Below are positions 30,320 through 41,875 of a stretch of DNA of 64,000 bases, in pieces. Positions within the stretch are counted from its first letter, which is position 1. Every line of letters begins with the position of its first letter. Source of the stretch: Halomonas sp. McH1-25 (GTDB lineage Bacteria > Pseudomonadota > Gammaproteobacteria > Pseudomonadales > Halomonadaceae). Below the pieces are notes generated by a model. That model had not been told where the DNA came from. It ran no database searches and worked only from the letters and a program-made list of their open reading frames with translations. Position numbers and translations under genes: made by a program. The stretch covers positions 1 to 64,000 of the forward strand of contig NZ_JAKRFI010000002.1 in the NCBI RefSeq assembly GCF_022348165.1, given 5' to 3'.

Positions 30320-30784
30320 TTATGCATCGAACTGCGGGACCACCCGCGCCTGATCGATACTATCGATGGGAAAGCAGTATTCCTCGCCGTCGAGGTGCAG
30401 CAACACCTCGTCGCCGTCGATACCGGCCAGCAGCCCCTTGAACTTGCGCCGGCCCTCGAAGGGGGCACGCAGACGCAACGACACGGTATTGCCCTTGTAG
30501 CGCTCGAATTGCGCCAAGGTGAAAAGCGGTCGATCCATCCCCGGCGACGACACCTCGAGCTGGTACTGACCGGGAATCGGATCTTCGACATCGAGAATGC
30601 CACTGACCTGACGGCTGACATCGGCACAATGATCGACGGTGATCCCCTCAGGACGGTCAATATAGATCACCAGACGTGAGTGCTTACCCTGGGACATGTG
30701 TTCGATACCCCAGAGCTCGAAGCCCATGGACGTTACCACCGGCTCGATCAGCGCATCCAGCGCAGCGTTCTTGTTGCTAGCCAC
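30320..30784 (-). CDS. rimP: Ribosome maturation factor RimP
   Basis: 30S assembly factor needed for S12-dependent maturation. The 154-residue protein has GFELWGIEH near the N-terminus, VIYIDRPEGITVDHCADVSR and YQLEVSSPGMDRPL, the usual family landmarks. The start codon is GTG at 30784, with AGGAG 9 bases upstream. It is the first gene of the rimP-nusA-infB-rbfA-truB-rpsO block. Confidence 0.96.
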   Translation of the reverse strand: MASNKNAALDALIEPVVTSMGFELWGIEHMSQGKHSRLVIYIDRPEGITVDHCADVSRQVSGILDVEDPIPGQYQLEVSSPGMDRPLFTLAQFERYKGNTVSLRLRAPFEGRRKFKGLLAGIDGDEVLLHLDGEEYCFPIDSIDQARVVPQFDA

Positions 30785-30890
30785 AGACGAAGGCTCCTAC
30801 TGCAGTTGCATCAGGCACCTGACCGGGAGTAAGGAAAAAGCTAGGTGGCTGATTGGCGTTGGTGCCAGCGGAACGGACCGCTAACAAAAA

Positions 30891-30910
30891 GCCCCTTCTG
30901 AGGAAGGGGC
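30891..30910 (-). terminator. Terminator after the tRNA-fMet gene
   Basis: An 8-bp GC-rich stem (30891-30898 with 30903-30910), 4-base loop, followed on the minus strand by TTTTT. It separates the tRNA pair from rimP. Confidence 0.85.
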
Positions 30911-30925
30911 CTTTCACATAAAACT

Positions 30926-31002
<77 letters not shown>

Positions 31003-31110
31003 TCATAGCTTGGCGATTATAGGAACTCGCTCGCCTTTGGGTCAAGGAAAGCGCATCGCCACATCGCGCCAATCGTGCTTCTGAACGCCTGCAACCAGGC
31101 AATCTTCAGA

Positions 31111-31197
31111 TGGTGCCGAAGGGGGGACTTGAACCCCCACGACCATAAGGTCACTACCCCCTCAAGATAGCGTGTCTACCAATTCCACCACTTCGGC
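31111..31197 (-). tRNA. tRNA-Leu (GAG)
   Basis: An 87-nt class II tRNA with encoded CCA, a long variable arm and GAG anticodon in the loop TTGAGGG; the anticodon stem includes one G-T wobble. It lies between secG and tRNA-fMet in the same direction, as in E. coli and Pseudomonas. Confidence 0.93.
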
Positions 31198-31291
31198 ATC
31201 AGGGGACGAGAATCAGGCATTACACATTGCGCCTTCCTCTCGTGAGCCGGCATGACAACTGCCGACTCGCACTACGATTGAGGCGTGGAGA

Positions 31292-31651
31292 TCACTCTCC
31301 GCTCTCCTCTAGCGCTGGCGCAGAATTATCCATACTTTGTGCCCCATCGTCAAGTGTCGGCGCCGCATTGCGTTGCTCGATCACCTCGGCATCGGGAATG
31401 CCCTGCACCGACGTGTCGCCGGCTTGCGAGGCGAAGTAGGCCAGCGCCAGCGACGTGGCAAAGAACGCCGCCGCCAAGGCACCGGTCAGCTTGGCCAGAA
31501 AGCCGCCGCTCCCCCGGGAACCGAAGACGGTCTGTGAAGCACCACCGCCAAACGCGGCACCGGCCTCGGCCCCTTTGCCCTGCTGCAGCAGGATGAGCGC
31601 GACCAATGCGATGGCAATGACCACGTGAATCATAAGAATCGCGATTTGCAT
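31292..31651 (-). CDS. secG: Preprotein translocase subunit SecG
   Basis: Small inner-membrane subunit of SecYEG. The 119-residue protein has two transmembrane helices (about residues 3-20 and 52-75) joined by LLQQGKGAEAGAAFGGGASQ, the SecG signature, and then an acidic C-terminal tail. It is 4 bases downstream of tpiA and upstream of the tRNA-Leu gene. Confidence 0.95.
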   Translation of the reverse strand: MQIAILMIHVVIAIALVALILLQQGKGAEAGAAFGGGASQTVFGSRGSGGFLAKLTGALAAAFFATSLALAYFASQAGDTSVQGIPDAEVIEQRNAAPTLDDGAQSMDNSAPALEESGE

Positions 31652-31655
31652 GTTT

Positions 31656-32405
31656 TCAACCTGCTGACTGACATATGGCTAGAAATTCGTTGGTCTTGAG
31701 CGATGCGCCCCCGATAAGCCCACCGTCGATGTCCGGTTCGGCAAGCAGCTCGGCGGCATTGTCGGCCTTCATGCTGCCGCCGTACAGCAGACGAAGCTTC
31801 TCGGCCAAGTCGCCGTCATACTCGCCAAGGCGCGCACGAATTGCGGCATGCACCTCCTGGGCTTGCGACGGTGTCGCCGTACGCCCGGTGCCGATTGCCC
31901 AGACCGGTTCATAAGCGACTACCAGGCGTTTACGCTGCTCGTCATCCAGGCCATCGAACACCGCCTCGAGCTGACCGAGCACTACGGCTTCTGTCTGTCC
32001 CGCCTCGCGCTGCTCGAGCGTTTCGCCGACACACAACACCGGGACCAGTCCGGCCGCCAGTGCCGCCTTGGCCCGCGCCAACACCGCCGCATCGTCCTCA
32101 TGGTACATCGAGCGGCGCTCGGAGTGGCCGACCAACACATAACGCACATCGAACTCGTCGAGCATCGCGGCGCTGATCTCGCCGGTATGCGCCCCCTTGG
32201 GCTCGGGACTGAGCGTTTGCGCCCCCAGAGCGACCGGGGTACCGGCCAGAGCCGCCTGCATCGCCGCCAGATAGGGCGCAGGTGGGATCAGCGCCACTTC
32301 CACCGATGAGGGCAGCCCCGTCTCGGCAAAGGCAGTCCCGAACTGCTCGACCAGCTCCAGCGAGCCGTTCATCTTCCAGTTCCCGACGATCAGTGGCATG
32401 CGCAT
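31656..32405 (-). CDS. tpiA: Triosephosphate isomerase
   Basis: Interconverts dihydroxyacetone phosphate and glyceraldehyde-3-phosphate. The 249-residue TIM barrel has the GNWKMNG motif (Asn and Lys of the active site), the electrophile histidine in VGHSERR and the catalytic glutamate in AYEPVWAIGTG. The ATG at 32405 is preferred: GAGGAAGG lies upstream, and a TTG two codons earlier is too close. Confidence 0.97.
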   Translation of the reverse strand: MRMPLIVGNWKMNGSLELVEQFGTAFAETGLPSSVEVALIPPAPYLAAMQAALAGTPVALGAQTLSPEPKGAHTGEISAAMLDEFDVRYVLVGHSERRSMYHEDDAAVLARAKAALAAGLVPVLCVGETLEQREAGQTEAVVLGQLEAVFDGLDDEQRKRLVVAYEPVWAIGTGRTATPSQAQEVHAAIRARLGEYDGDLAEKLRLLYGGSMKADNAAELLAEPDIDGGLIGGASLKTNEFLAICQSAG

Positions 32406-32481
32406 GAGCAAATCCCTTCCTCAAAGTGGTGCGAAATGTTATAGGAGCGTCCCGACCAAGACAACCGCGGGCCGCATGCGT

Positions 32482-33831
32482 TTAGTCCATCAGGCGCTCG
32501 ACATCGATAGCGATACGCTGTGCCAGGGCCGTTACATCGAAGTGCGGACGCCCTTCGACCATGACCCGGATCAGCGGCTCGGTACCCGATGGGCGCAGCA
32601 ACACCCGGCCGCTGCCATCGAGCTCCGCCTCCACGGCGGCGACCGACGCCTGGACCGGCTCGCTCTCGAGCAATGCTCGCTTGTCGGTCCCGGGCTTCAG
32701 ACGCACATTGATCAGCGCCTGCGGCGCCTTCTCGAAATCCTTGAGCAACGCGGCCAGGGACTGGCCCTGACTGACCATGATCGATAGCACCTGCAGGGCC
32801 GAGACGATACCGTCACCGGTGGATTGCACGTGGCCGCAGACGATATGTCCGGACGACTCCCCGCCCAATTGCCAGCCATTGGCCGCAAGTCGCTCCATGA
32901 CATAGCGGTCGCCTACCTTGGCACGCTCGAAAGGTATTGCCATCGACTCCAGCGCGGCAGCCAGACCGAAGTTGCTCATTAGCGTGCCCACCACGCCCCC
33001 GCCCAGTTCGCCACGCAAATGACGATCCTTGGCGATGAGATAGAGGATGTCATCGCCATCCACCTCGCGGCCATCGGCATCCACCAGAATCACCCGGTCG
33101 CCATCGCCATCGAAAGCGATTCCCAGGTCGGCGCCGCGCTCGATGACCGCAGCACGCAAGGAGGCTGGATGTGTCGAGCCAACCCGATAGTTGATGTTCA
33201 AGCCGTCGGGATCCGCCCCGACCAGGCTGACCTGTGCGCCCAACTCACGAAACACGTTCGGCGCGATATGGTAGGTCGCCCCATGCGCACAATCGAGAAC
33301 GATCTTCAGGCCATGCAGGGACAGACGATGCGGCACGGTAGACTTGCAGAACTCGATATAGCGCCCCGCTGCATCGTTGATGCGCACCGCCTTGCCGAGC
33401 CGGTCGGCAGGCACCGTTTCCAGCGGCTTCTCCAGCTCATCCTCGATACGCATCTCGATGTCGTCGGGCAGCTTGGTGCCTTCAGCCGAAAAGAACTTGA
33501 TGCCGTTATCCTGATATGCATTGTGCGAGGCGGAAATCACGATGCCGGCATCGGCCCGGAACGTACGGGTCAGATAGGCGATGCCCGGCGTGGGCATCGG
33601 GCCGAGCAGCGAGACATCCACACCCGCCGCCGACAGGCCGGCCTCGAGGGCCGATTCGAACATGTAGCCCGAAATACGCGTGTCCTTGCCGATCAGCACC
33701 TTGGCGCGCCCGCGCTGTTTGTCCAGCACGCGCCCCATGGCCCAACCCAGCTTGAGCATGAAATCGGCGGTGATCGGATATTCTCCGACCGTGCCACGGA
33801 TACCATCGGTACCGAAATAGCGTTGTGTCAT
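32482..33831 (-). CDS. glmM: Phosphoglucosamine mutase
   Basis: Converts glucosamine-6-phosphate to glucosamine-1-phosphate for UDP-GlcNAc synthesis. The 449-residue alpha-D-phosphohexomutase begins YFGTDGIRG, has the phosphoserine in [15 protein letters not shown] (about residue 102), the Mg loop DGDGDR and the C-terminal [15 protein letters not shown] phosphate-binding loop. The start overlaps the folP stop by 4 bases. The ftsH-folP-glmM order is conserved. Confidence 0.97.
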   Translation of the reverse strand: MTQRYFGTDGIRGTVGEYPITADFMLKLGWAMGRVLDKQRGRAKVLIGKDTRISGYMFESALEAGLSAAGVDVSLLGPMPTPGIAYLTRTFRADAGIVISASHNAYQDNGIKFFSAEGTKLPDDIEMRIEDELEKPLETVPADRLGKAVRINDAAGRYIEFCKSTVPHRLSLHGLKIVLDCAHGATYHIAPNVFRELGAQVSLVGADPDGLNINYRVGSTHPASLRAAVIERGADLGIAFDGDGDRVILVDADGREVDGDDILYLIAKDRHLRGELGGGVVGTLMSNFGLAAALESMAIPFERAKVGDRYVMERLAANGWQLGGESSGHIVCGHVQSTGDGIVSALQVLSIMVSQGQSLAALLKDFEKAPQALINVRLKPGTDKRALLESEPVQASVAAVEAELDGSGRVLLRPSGTEPLIRVMVEGRPHFDVTALAQRIAIDVERLMD

Positions 33832-34691
33832 CGATTAGCGCCTTCCTGTAGCACGGCCCAGGTCATGTTTACTGCGTCCACGCAGGGGCCGACGTCATGT
33901 ACGCGAACGATACGAGCACCTCGCTCCACTGCCAGCGCCGCAAGCGCCAGCCCGCCCCACAGGCGCTCCTCGACGGGGCGATCGAGCACCTTGCCAATCA
34001 TGCTTTTGCGCGACATGCCGACCAATACGGGCAATTCGAGGCAGGCTAGTGTGTCCATGCGCTTGAGCAGGCGCAAATTGTGCTCGAGAGTCTTGGCAAA
34101 GCCGAAGCCGGGATCGACGAGCAGGCGGTCGCGGGCGATACCAGCCGCTTCGCAGGCTGCAACCCGCTCGGCAAGGAATGTCACCACGGCTTTCTCGACC
34201 GGCACGTCGTAGCGAGGATCGCGTTGCATGTCGCCAGGCTCCCCCAGCATATGCATCACGCATACCGGCAGCTCGCTGGCCGCTGCCGCATCAAGCGCAC
34301 CGGGCCGCTGCAGGGAGCGTACATCATTGAGCATGCCCGCCCCCAGGGTGGCGACTTCGCGCATGACCTCCGGAGAGCTGGTATCCACCGACACCAGTGC
34401 ATCGAACTCATTGACTAGGCGCTCGACGATCGGAGCCACACGATCCAGCTCTTCCTGCAGCGAAACCGGCGCGGCCCCGGGCCGGGTCGATTCGCCGCCC
34501 ACGTCGATGAGTGACGCACCTTCGGCCAACATTCGCTCGGCATGCCGAAGGGCAGCATCGACGGCGTCGAAGCGCCCACCGTCCGAAAAGGAGTCTGGCG
34601 TGGCGTTGAGGATCCCCATGACATGAGGACGAGATAGGTCGAGGGAGTGCCGTCCACATTGCAGAACGGCACTGGAGGGAAACTCAGTCAT
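33828..34691 (-). CDS. folP: Dihydropteroate synthase
   Basis: Condenses the HPPK product with p-aminobenzoate; it is the target of sulfonamides. The 287-residue TIM barrel has [14 protein letters not shown] (residues 25-38), [11 protein letters not shown] and the late [11 protein letters not shown] motif. The coupled overlap with glmM shows one operon downstream of ftsH. The PABA and pterin residues look standard, and no insertion of the sulfonamide-resistance type is evident. Confidence 0.96.
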   Translation of the reverse strand: MTEFPSSAVLQCGRHSLDLSRPHVMGILNATPDSFSDGGRFDAVDAALRHAERMLAEGASLIDVGGESTRPGAAPVSLQEELDRVAPIVERLVNEFDALVSVDTSSPEVMREVATLGAGMLNDVRSLQRPGALDAAAASELPVCVMHMLGEPGDMQRDPRYDVPVEKAVVTFLAERVAACEAAGIARDRLLVDPGFGFAKTLEHNLRLLKRMDTLACLELPVLVGMSRKSMIGKVLDRPVEERLWGGLALAALAVERGARIVRVHDVGPCVDAVNMTWAVLQEGANR

Positions 34692-34732
34692 TCGAAAACC
34701 CGGTTGGCGGGAAACTCACCTTCATGACGACA

Positions 34733-34756
34733 CTAGGCGCCCCGCAGGGCGCCTAG
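34733..34756 (-). other. Strong hairpin between ftsH and folP
   Basis: A perfect 10-bp stem (34733-34742 with 34747-34756) with a 4-base loop. No U-tract follows on the minus strand, so it is more likely a processing or attenuating element than a classical terminator. Confidence 0.5.
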
Positions 34757-34772
34757 CTGCCAAGCGCGGACT

Positions 34773-36749
34773 TTAGTGTCCGGCCGGGCCACCCAAGGGA
34801 TCGGACGGACGCCGTGCGCGGTCATCGTCATCCTCTCCGCTACCGTCCGCGTCGGAACCTTCGTCGGGACGCTCCTGAGCACTGGGCTGTTCGCTAACTG
34901 GCGAGCCACGGCCCGTGTTGTTGTCATCCCAGTCTTTCGGCGGACGCGGCTTGCGGCCTTCCATGATGTCCTTGAGCTGATCGGCATCGATGGTTTCGTA
35001 CTGCATCAAAGCCTCGGCCATCATATCGAGCTTGGGACGGTTCTCTTCAAGCAACTGCTTGGCCTGATTGTAGCAACCGTCGATGATGCGACGCACTTCC
35101 TGGTCGAGACGTGTCGTGGTCTCGCCCGACTTGAGCTTACCGCCGCCCTGACCGGGGCCACCGAGGAACTGGTGGGACTCGTCCTCGTCGTACATGATCG
35201 GCCCCATCTCCGCCGACAACCCCCACTTGGCCACCATGTTATGGGCCAGTTCGGTGGCACGCTTGATGTCGTTGGACGCCCCGGTGGTGACGCCGTTCGG
35301 CCCCAACGTCATCTCTTCAGCGATACGCCCCCCGAACAGTGAGCAGATCTGGCTGAGAATCTGCTGACGGGACAAGCTGTAACGATCCTCTTCGGGCAGG
35401 AACATAGTCACGCCCAGTGCTCGGCCGCGAGGAATGATCGTGACCTTGTAGACCGGATCGTGCTCGGGCATCAGCAGACCGATGATCGCGTGGCCGGACT
35501 CGTGGTAAGCCGTATTGAGCTTTTCCTTCTCGGTCATGACCATGGACTTGCGCTCGGCGCCCATCATGATCTTGTCCTTGGCCAGCTCGAGCTCTTCCAT
35601 GCCGACCAGACGGCGGTTACGGCGCGCGGCAAACAAAGCCGCCTCATTGACCAGATTGGCCAGATCCGCCCCGGAGAAGCCCGGCGTACCGCGAGCGATC
35701 ACACTCGGCTTGACGTCTTCACCCAGCGGCACCTTGCGCAGGTGAACGCCGAGAATGTGCTCACGACCACGGATATCGGGCAATCCAACGACCACCTGGC
35801 GATCGAAGCGTCCCGGGCGTGTCAGTGCCGGATCGAGTACGTCGGGGCGGTTGGTGGCGGCAATGACGATGATGCCTTCGTTGGCCTCGAAGCCGTCCAT
35901 TTCCACCAGCAGCTGGTTGAGGGTCTGTTCGCGCTCATCGTTGCCACCGCCCATGCCTGCACCGCGCGAGCGCCCCACTGCATCGATCTCGTCGATGAAA
36001 ATAATGCAAGGCGCCTGCTTCTTGGCCTGCTCGAACATGTCACGCACGCGCGAGGCGCCGACACCCACGAACATTTCGACGAAATCGGACCCGGAGATCG
36101 AGAAGAACGGGACCTTGGCCTCGCCAGCGATCGACTTGGCCAACAGCGTCTTACCGGTTCCCGGCGGGCCTACCATCAACACGCCGCGCGGGATGGTGCC
36201 ACCCAGGCGCTGGAACTTGCTGGGATCCTTGAGGAAGTCGACCAGTTCCTCGACCTCTTCCTTGGCTTCGTCACAACCGGCGACATCGGCGAAGGTGGTC
36301 TTGATCTGATCCTGGGAAAGCAGCTTGGCCTTGGACTTGCCGAAACTCATTGGCCCGCCCTTGCCTGCACCGCCACCCTGCATCTGGCGCATGAAGAACA
36401 GGAAAATGGCCAGAATGATCAAAATCGGGAAGCTGGCAATCAGTAGCCGTGTCCACAGACTCTGTTCTTCGGGCTTTTTGCCGATCACGTTGACGTCGTT
36501 CGCCAACAGATCATCCATCAGCTTGGGATCCTGGGCCGCCGGACGAATGGTCTGAAACTGCGAACCGTCCTCACGCTCACCCGTGATCGTATAGCCATCG
36601 ATGGTGACCGTACGGACCTGCCCTTCCTGGACCTGTTCGACGAACTGCGAATAGTTCATCGTTTGCGTCGTGCTATCGACGCTGAAGTTGTTGAACACCG
36701 TCAGCAAGACCGCTGCGATGACCAACCAGAGAATCAGGTTCTTCGCCAT
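34773..36749 (-). CDS. ftsH: ATP-dependent zinc metalloprotease FtsH
   Basis: Membrane-anchored AAA+ protease for short-lived and misfolded membrane proteins. From the ATG at 36749 it has 658 residues: transmembrane helices at about 4-22 and 103-124 around a periplasmic domain, Walker A GPPGTGKT, Walker B, SRH, and the zinc motif HESGH. The C-terminus is a long, acidic disordered tail (about 610-658). The frame is open 14 codons upstream. It is downstream of rlmE, as in E. coli. Confidence 0.97.
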   Translation of the reverse strand: MAKNLILWLVIAAVLLTVFNNFSVDSTTQTMNYSQFVEQVQEGQVRTVTIDGYTITGEREDGSQFQTIRPAAQDPKLMDDLLANDVNVIGKKPEEQSLWTRLLIASFPILIILAIFLFFMRQMQGGGAGKGGPMSFGKSKAKLLSQDQIKTTFADVAGCDEAKEEVEELVDFLKDPSKFQRLGGTIPRGVLMVGPPGTGKTLLAKSIAGEAKVPFFSISGSDFVEMFVGVGASRVRDMFEQAKKQAPCIIFIDEIDAVGRSRGAGMGGGNDEREQTLNQLLVEMDGFEANEGIIVIAATNRPDVLDPALTRPGRFDRQVVVGLPDIRGREHILGVHLRKVPLGEDVKPSVIARGTPGFSGADLANLVNEAALFAARRNRRLVGMEELELAKDKIMMGAERKSMVMTEKEKLNTAYHESGHAIIGLLMPEHDPVYKVTIIPRGRALGVTMFLPEEDRYSLSRQQILSQICSLFGGRIAEEMTLGPNGVTTGASNDIKRATELAHNMVAKWGLSAEMGPIMYDEDESHQFLGGPGQGGGKLKSGETTTRLDQEVRRIIDGCYNQAKQLLEENRPKLDMMAEALMQYETIDADQLKDIMEGRKPRPPKDWDDNNTGRGSPVSEQPSAQERPDEGSDADGSGEDDDDRARRPSDPLGGPAGH

Positions 36750-36846
36750 GTCATTCAAGGCAATACCCTCGTTGCATAATCTGACTGCCAAGCGTGCCCA
36801 TGTTTGACACTACACCACGTGGGGGCGTTCAACCATGTTTGCAAGC

Positions 36847-37476
36847 TTAGCCCTTGAAACCTTCCGCCAGCAGATAGACTTCGCGGGAGCGCGCTCGCGA
36901 TGCCTCCGGCTTGCGGGTGACCACCCGCGTGAAGCTGCCACGCAGCTCCTTCAGGAAGTCGTCGAATCCTTCGCCCTGGAAGACCTTGGCCAGAAAGCCT
37001 CCACCGGGCCTGAGCGTCTGGCGCGCCAGATCCAGAGCCAACTCTACTAGATACATGGCCTGCGGCTGGTCAATGGCCGCCATGCCGCTCATGTTGGGCG
37101 CCATGTCCGAAATGATCAAATCCACCGGGCGCTCGGCGAGGACACCGAGTATGGTTTCGAGCACGGCGTCTTCGGTAAAGTCGCCATGCACGAAATCGAC
37201 ACCGGCCAGGGCATCCATCTCGAGGATATCCGAGGCAATCACTACCCCTGCCGGCCCGACCTTTTCGGCAGCGATCTGGCTCCAGCCACCCGGTGCGGCA
37301 CCCAGATCGATCACCGTCATGCCCGGTTTGAACAGCTTGTCCTTGGCGTCGATCTCGAGAAGCTTGTAGCTGGCTCGCGAGCGGTAGCCATCCTGCCAGG
37401 AGCGCTGGACGTATTGATCGTCGAAATGTTCCTTGAGCCAGCCTGCGCTGCTCTTGCTGGAGGAAGTTCGAGCCAC
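36847..37476 (-). CDS. rlmE: 23S rRNA 2'-O-ribose U2552 methyltransferase
   Basis: Methylates U2552 in the 23S A loop (also called FtsJ/RrmJ). The product is 209 residues from the GTG at 37476, exactly the E. coli length, with AGGTGA upstream; longer starts in the same frame are not supported. It has the SAM motif [13 protein letters not shown] and the K-D-K-E residues in [28 protein letters not shown] and SREVYLLA. It is divergent from yhbY. Confidence 0.96.
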   Translation of the reverse strand: MARTSSSKSSAGWLKEHFDDQYVQRSWQDGYRSRASYKLLEIDAKDKLFKPGMTVIDLGAAPGGWSQIAAEKVGPAGVVIASDILEMDALAGVDFVHGDFTEDAVLETILGVLAERPVDLIISDMAPNMSGMAAIDQPQAMYLVELALDLARQTLRPGGGFLAKVFQGEGFDDFLKELRGSFTRVVTRKPEASRARSREVYLLAEGFKG

Positions 37477-37687
37477 GAGTTCACCTGATTCGTTCGGGAT
37501 GCATCCCGGACATTGGAATGGCAATGGAAGGCAACCCGGTACGCCATGACTGTGACTGTACGACAAAGCGGCGCTTTGCATGACTCGACTTTCGCCGTAC
37601 CATGACGCGTTCAGCCGCTGCGGCGTTCGTGTCATCGCGGCGTCCGCCACCAAGCAATGCACGCCAACCGGGAACAGCCACGATACC

Positions 37688-38014
37688 ATGAGCTTGTCAC
37701 AGGCACAAAAGAAAGCATTTCGCAGCATCGGCCACCATCTCGATCCGGTGGTCACGGTTTCGGAAAACGGCGTGTCGGAAGGCGTCATGGCCGAACTCGA
37801 TCGTGCGTTGACCGACCATGAGCTGATCAAGATCAAGCTGGCCGTGGGCGACCGCGAGATTCGCCGCCAGGTCATCGAAGAACTTGCCGCCGATGCGCGT
37901 GCAGAGATCATCCAGATCATCGGCAAGATGGCGCTGTTCTACCGCCGCAACCCCAAGGCCAATCCCAAGCTGTCCAACGTCAAGCGCTTCGAAACCCACC
38001 ACGGCAGACACTGA
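37688..38014 (+). CDS. yhbY: YhbY family CRM-domain RNA-binding protein
   Basis: A 108-residue CRM (KH-like) protein associated with pre-50S particles in E. coli. It shows [21 protein letters not shown] and the basic [14 protein letters not shown] region, and ends with a segment rich in Asn, Arg and Lys. The ATG at 37688 starts the conserved domain. It is divergent from rlmE and converges with greA. Confidence 0.93.
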   Translation: MSLSQAQKKAFRSIGHHLDPVVTVSENGVSEGVMAELDRALTDHELIKIKLAVGDREIRRQVIEELAADARAEIIQIIGKMALFYRRNPKANPKLSNVKRFETHHGRH

Positions 38015-38050
38015 GACAGGCGGCAGCGCGGTAAGTTCAGCACCAAACCA

Positions 38051-38079
38051 AACACCCCAAGGCATTGCCTTGGGGTGTT
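38051..38079. terminator. Bidirectional terminator between yhbY and greA
   Basis: A perfect 13-bp stem (38051-38063 with 38067-38079) with a 3-base loop between the two convergent genes. Confidence 0.85.
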
Positions 38080-38116
38080 CGTAATCGCTTGCGACTTAGT
38101 AGCGCTGACCGAAGAC

Positions 38117-38593
38117 TTACAGGTGCTCGACACTCGAGATCTCGTACTCGACCTCGCCGCCAGGAGTACGCACCAGCGCCACGTCACCCTCTTCCTTGCC
38201 GATCAGTGCGCGGGCGATCGGTGAAGTCACCGATATCTTGCCGGCCTTGATATCGGCCTCGTCCTCGCCGACGATCTGGTAACGCACTTCCTCATCGTTA
38301 TCCAGATTGATCAGCTCGACAGTGACGCCGAAAATCACCTTACCGGTCTTGGGCATCTTGGTGACGTCGATCACCTGAGCCAAGGACAACTTGGACTCGA
38401 TTTCCTGAATGCGCCCCTCGATGAACCCCTGCTGCTCCCGAGCGGCATGGTATTCGGCGTTCTCCTTGAGATCGCCATGCTCACGCGCCTCGGCGATGGC
38501 ATTGATTACCCGAGGACGCTCCACTCCCTTGAGCTGGTTGAGCTCGTCCCGCAGGCGCTGTTCGCCTACGACGGTCATCGGGACCTTGTTCAT
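38117..38593 (-). CDS. greA: Transcription elongation factor GreA
   Basis: Binds in the RNA polymerase secondary channel and stimulates cleavage of backtracked RNA. The 158-residue protein has an N-terminal coiled coil with the acidic tip ([18 protein letters not shown], residues 34-51) and a C-terminal FKBP-like domain. It overlaps the carB stop by 4 bases (ATGA), which puts it in the carA-carB-greA operon. Confidence 0.97.
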   Translation of the reverse strand: MNKVPMTVVGEQRLRDELNQLKGVERPRVINAIAEAREHGDLKENAEYHAAREQQGFIEGRIQEIESKLSLAQVIDVTKMPKTGKVIFGVTVELINLDNDEEVRYQIVGEDEADIKAGKISVTSPIARALIGKEEGDVALVRTPGGEVEYEISSVEHL

Positions 38594-41500
38594 GATCTGG
38601 CTCCTGCATGCAATTCCTGAAGCCGCCGCACGGTAATTTCATTGCCGTACTCGAGCGCCATGCAAACGGCACGCGCCCCAGCCAACGTCGTGGCATAGGG
38701 CACCTTGTGTGCGAGCGCGGTGCGACGGATCACGGAAGAATCGTTGATCGCCTGGCGGCCTTCGGTAGTGTTGACGATGTAGGCCACGTCGTCGTTCTTG
38801 ATCATATCGACGATATGCGGCCTGCCCTCGAAGACCTTGTTGACGGCCTTGACCGGCAAACCGGCCTCTTCGAGCGCTTGGGCGGTACCGCGAGTAGCGA
38901 TCAGATCAAACCCTAATGCTAGCAAAGATTGCGCGACCTCGATAACGCCCGCCTTGTCCGGATCGCGAACCGACAGGAATGCAGTGCGATCGCCCTCGAG
39001 CTTGGGAATCGCCTCGCCCGCCCCGAGCTGCGCCTTGTAGAACGCTTCGGCGAAGGTCTCGCCACTGCCCATCACCTCACCGGTGGACTTCATTTCCGGC
39101 GACAGGATCGGGTCGACCCCGGGGAATTTATTGAACGGGAATACCGCTTCCTTGACGCTGTAATAGCCTGGAATCAGTTCGCGGGTAAAGCCCTGACCCT
39201 CCAGGCTGCTGCCGGCCATGCAACGTGCAGCGATCTGTGCCAGCGAAGTGCCGATGCACTTGGAGACGAACGGCACTGTCCGCGAGGCGCGCGGGTTGAC
39301 CTCGATGACATAGATCTCGCCATCCTGCCAAGCCAGCTGCACGTTCATCAGGCCCACCACGTTGAGCTCCACGGCCATGCGCTTGACCTGATCGCGCATC
39401 TCGTCCTGAACGTCCTTGGGTAGCGAGTAGGGCGGCAGCGAGCATGCCGAGTCACCGGAGTGCACGCCGGCCTGCTCGATGTGCTGCATGATGCCGCCGA
39501 TCACCACCTGCTGACCGTCGGACACCGCGTCGATATCGACCTCGACGGCGGCATTGAGGAAGTGGTCGAGCAGCACGGGCGAGTCGTTGGAGACCTTGAC
39601 CGCGTGGGTCATGTAGCGCTCCAGCTCGTCGGCGCTGTAGACGATCTCCATGGCCCTGCCACCCAGCACGTAAGACGGGCGCACCACCAGCGGGTAACCG
39701 ATCGTCTCGGCCTTGGCGAAGGCGTCCTCGAAACTGCGCGCCGTGGCGTTGGGTGGCTGCTTGAGGCCCAGCTTTTCGATCATCTGCTGGAAGCGTTCGC
39801 GGTCCTCGGCACGGTCGATGGCATCCGGCGTGGTGCCGATGATCGGCACGCCGGCGGCTTCGAGCTCGCGCGCCAGCTTGAGCGGCGTCTGGCCACCGAA
39901 CTGGACGATCACACCGACCGGCTTTTCTTTGTCGGCAATCTCCAGCACGTCCTCCAGGGTCACCGGCTCGAAATAGAGACGGTCGGAGGTATCGTAGTCG
40001 GTGGAGACGGTCTCCGGGTTGCAGTTGACCATGATGGTCTCGTAGCCGTCTTCGCGCATCGCCAGCGCGGCGTGGACGCAGCAGTAGTCGAACTCGATGC
40101 CTTGGCCGATGCGGTTCGGCCCGCCGCCCAGCACCATGATCTTCTTGCGGTCGCTGGGAGCGGCCTCGCACTCCTCTTCGTAGGTGGAGTACATGTAGGC
40201 GGTATGCGAGGCGAACTCGGCGGCACACGTGTCGACGCGCTTGTAGACCGGCCGGATGCCATGCTTCTGGCGCGCGCGGCGGAACTCTTTCTCGGAGACG
40301 CCGAGCAGCTTGGCCAGGCGCGCATCGCTGAAGCCCTTGCGCTTGAGGCGGAACAGCGCATTGGCACTGAGCTCGGCCAGCGAACGTTTGGCCACGTCCT
40401 GCTCGGTGAGGATCAGATCCTCGAGCTGGACCAGGAACCAGCGATCGATGTTGGTCAGCGTGAAAATCTCGTCGACGCTCATGCCGGCGCGCATGGCATC
40501 GGCGATGAAGAAGATGCGCTCGGCGCCGGCGGCCTGCAGCTCGCCCTTGATCAACGCCAGATTGTCGTCGCTGAAATCGGTAATCTTGGGGTCGAGCCCA
40601 TCGTTGCCGGTTTCCAGCCCGCGCAATGCCTTCTGCAGCGACTCCTGGAACGTCCGGCCAATTGCCATGACCTCGCCGACCGACTTCATCTGTGTGGTCA
40701 GGCGATCGTTGGCCTGCGGAAACTTCTCGAAGGTGAAGCGCGGAATTTTGGTGACGACGTAATCGATGGACGGCTCGAAGGACGCCGGGGTCTTGCCGCC
40801 GGTGATGTCGTTCTGCAATTCATCCAGGGTATAGCCCACAGCCAGTTTGGCAGCGATCTTGGCGATCGGGAAGCCGGTGGCCTTGGACGCCAGCGCCGAG
40901 GAACGCGATACGCGCGGGTTCATCTCGATGACCACCATGCGCCCGGTCTGCGGGTCGACGCCGAACTGCACGTTGGAGCCGCCGGTCTCGACACCGATCT
41001 CACGCAGCACCGCCAGCGAGGCGTCGCGCATGATCTGGTATTCCTTGTCGGTCAGCGTCTGCGCCGGAGCTACGGTGATCGAGTCGCCGGTATGCACGCC
41101 CATAGGATCGAAGTTCTCGATGGCACACACGATGATGCAGTTGTCGTTCCTGTCGCGAACGACCTCCATCTCGTACTCTTTCCAACCCAGTAGCGACTCG
41201 TCGATCAGCAACTCATGGTTGTTGGAGAGCTCGAAGCCACGCTGACAGATCTCGTCGAATTCTTCCTTGTTGTAGGCTACGCCACCACCGGAGCCGCCCA
41301 TGGTATAGGAGGGGCGGATGATGGTCGGAAAGCCCAGCTCGGCCTGGATCTCCCAGGCCTCTTGCATGGTATGCGCCACCTTGGCCTTGGGACAGGCGAG
41401 ACCGATGTTCTTCATCGCCTTGTCGAACAGGTCGCGATCCTCGGCTTTGTTGATGGCGTCGGCATTGGCGCCGATCATCTCCACGCCGTACTTGGCCAGT

Positions 41501-41820
41501 ACGCCGTGCTTGTCGAGGTCGAGAGCACAATTGAGCGCGGTCTGTCCGCCCATGGTGGGCAGCAGTGCATCCGGACGCTCCTTCTCGATGATCTTCTCCA
41601 CCGCCTGCCAAGTGATCGGCTCGATATAGGTGGCGTCGGCCATGACCGGGTCGGTCATGATGGTTGCCGGGTTGGAGTTGACCAGGATGACCCGGAAGCC
41701 TTCTTCGCGCAGCGCCTTGCAGGCCTGGGCGCCGGAGTAGTCGAACTCGCACGCCTGGCCGATGACGATGGGGCCGGCGCCGATGATCAGGATGCTCTGG
41801 ATGTCGGTACGTTTGGGCAT
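38590..41820 (-). CDS. carB: Carbamoyl-phosphate synthase large subunit
   Basis: Makes carbamoyl phosphate for pyrimidines and arginine from bicarbonate, ATP and glutamine-derived ammonia. The 1076-residue protein has two homologous ATP-grasp halves (about 1-400 and 550-935; each begins with a Rossmann-like segment, [17 protein letters not shown] and [15 protein letters not shown]) and a C-terminal MGS-like allosteric domain. Length is almost equal to the E. coli enzyme (1073). Confidence 0.98.
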   Translation of the reverse strand: MPKRTDIQSILIIGAGPIVIGQACEFDYSGAQACKALREEGFRVILVNSNPATIMTDPVMADATYIEPITWQAVEKIIEKERPDALLPTMGGQTALNCALDLDKHGVLAKYGVEMIGANADAINKAEDRDLFDKAMKNIGLACPKAKVAHTMQEAWEIQAELGFPTIIRPSYTMGGSGGGVAYNKEEFDEICQRGFELSNNHELLIDESLLGWKEYEMEVVRDRNDNCIIVCAIENFDPMGVHTGDSITVAPAQTLTDKEYQIMRDASLAVLREIGVETGGSNVQFGVDPQTGRMVVIEMNPRVSRSSALASKATGFPIAKIAAKLAVGYTLDELQNDITGGKTPASFEPSIDYVVTKIPRFTFEKFPQANDRLTTQMKSVGEVMAIGRTFQESLQKALRGLETGNDGLDPKITDFSDDNLALIKGELQAAGAERIFFIADAMRAGMSVDEIFTLTNIDRWFLVQLEDLILTEQDVAKRSLAELSANALFRLKRKGFSDARLAKLLGVSEKEFRRARQKHGIRPVYKRVDTCAAEFASHTAYMYSTYEEECEAAPSDRKKIMVLGGGPNRIGQGIEFDYCCVHAALAMREDGYETIMVNCNPETVSTDYDTSDRLYFEPVTLEDVLEIADKEKPVGVIVQFGGQTPLKLARELEAAGVPIIGTTPDAIDRAEDRERFQQMIEKLGLKQPPNATARSFEDAFAKAETIGYPLVVRPSYVLGGRAMEIVYSADELERYMTHAVKVSNDSPVLLDHFLNAAVEVDIDAVSDGQQVVIGGIMQHIEQAGVHSGDSACSLPPYSLPKDVQDEMRDQVKRMAVELNVVGLMNVQLAWQDGEIYVIEVNPRASRTVPFVSKCIGTSLAQIAARCMAGSSLEGQGFTRELIPGYYSVKEAVFPFNKFPGVDPILSPEMKSTGEVMGSGETFAEAFYKAQLGAGEAIPKLEGDRTAFLSVRDPDKAGVIEVAQSLLALGFDLIATRGTAQALEEAGLPVKAVNKVFEGRPHIVDMIKNDDVAYIVNTTEGRQAINDSSVIRRTALAHKVPYATTLAGARAVCMALEYGNEITVRRLQELHAGARS

Positions 41821-41875
41821 GACGATTCCCGCGGCTAATTCGGTGAAAACAGGTCTGGATGACGGTAACGGAGGC

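Noticed and set aside
36847-37926. A 359-codon version of RlmE
   Set aside because: The extra 150 N-terminal residues are unlike any RlmE; the GTG at 37476 has a Shine-Dalgarno and gives exactly the E. coli length.
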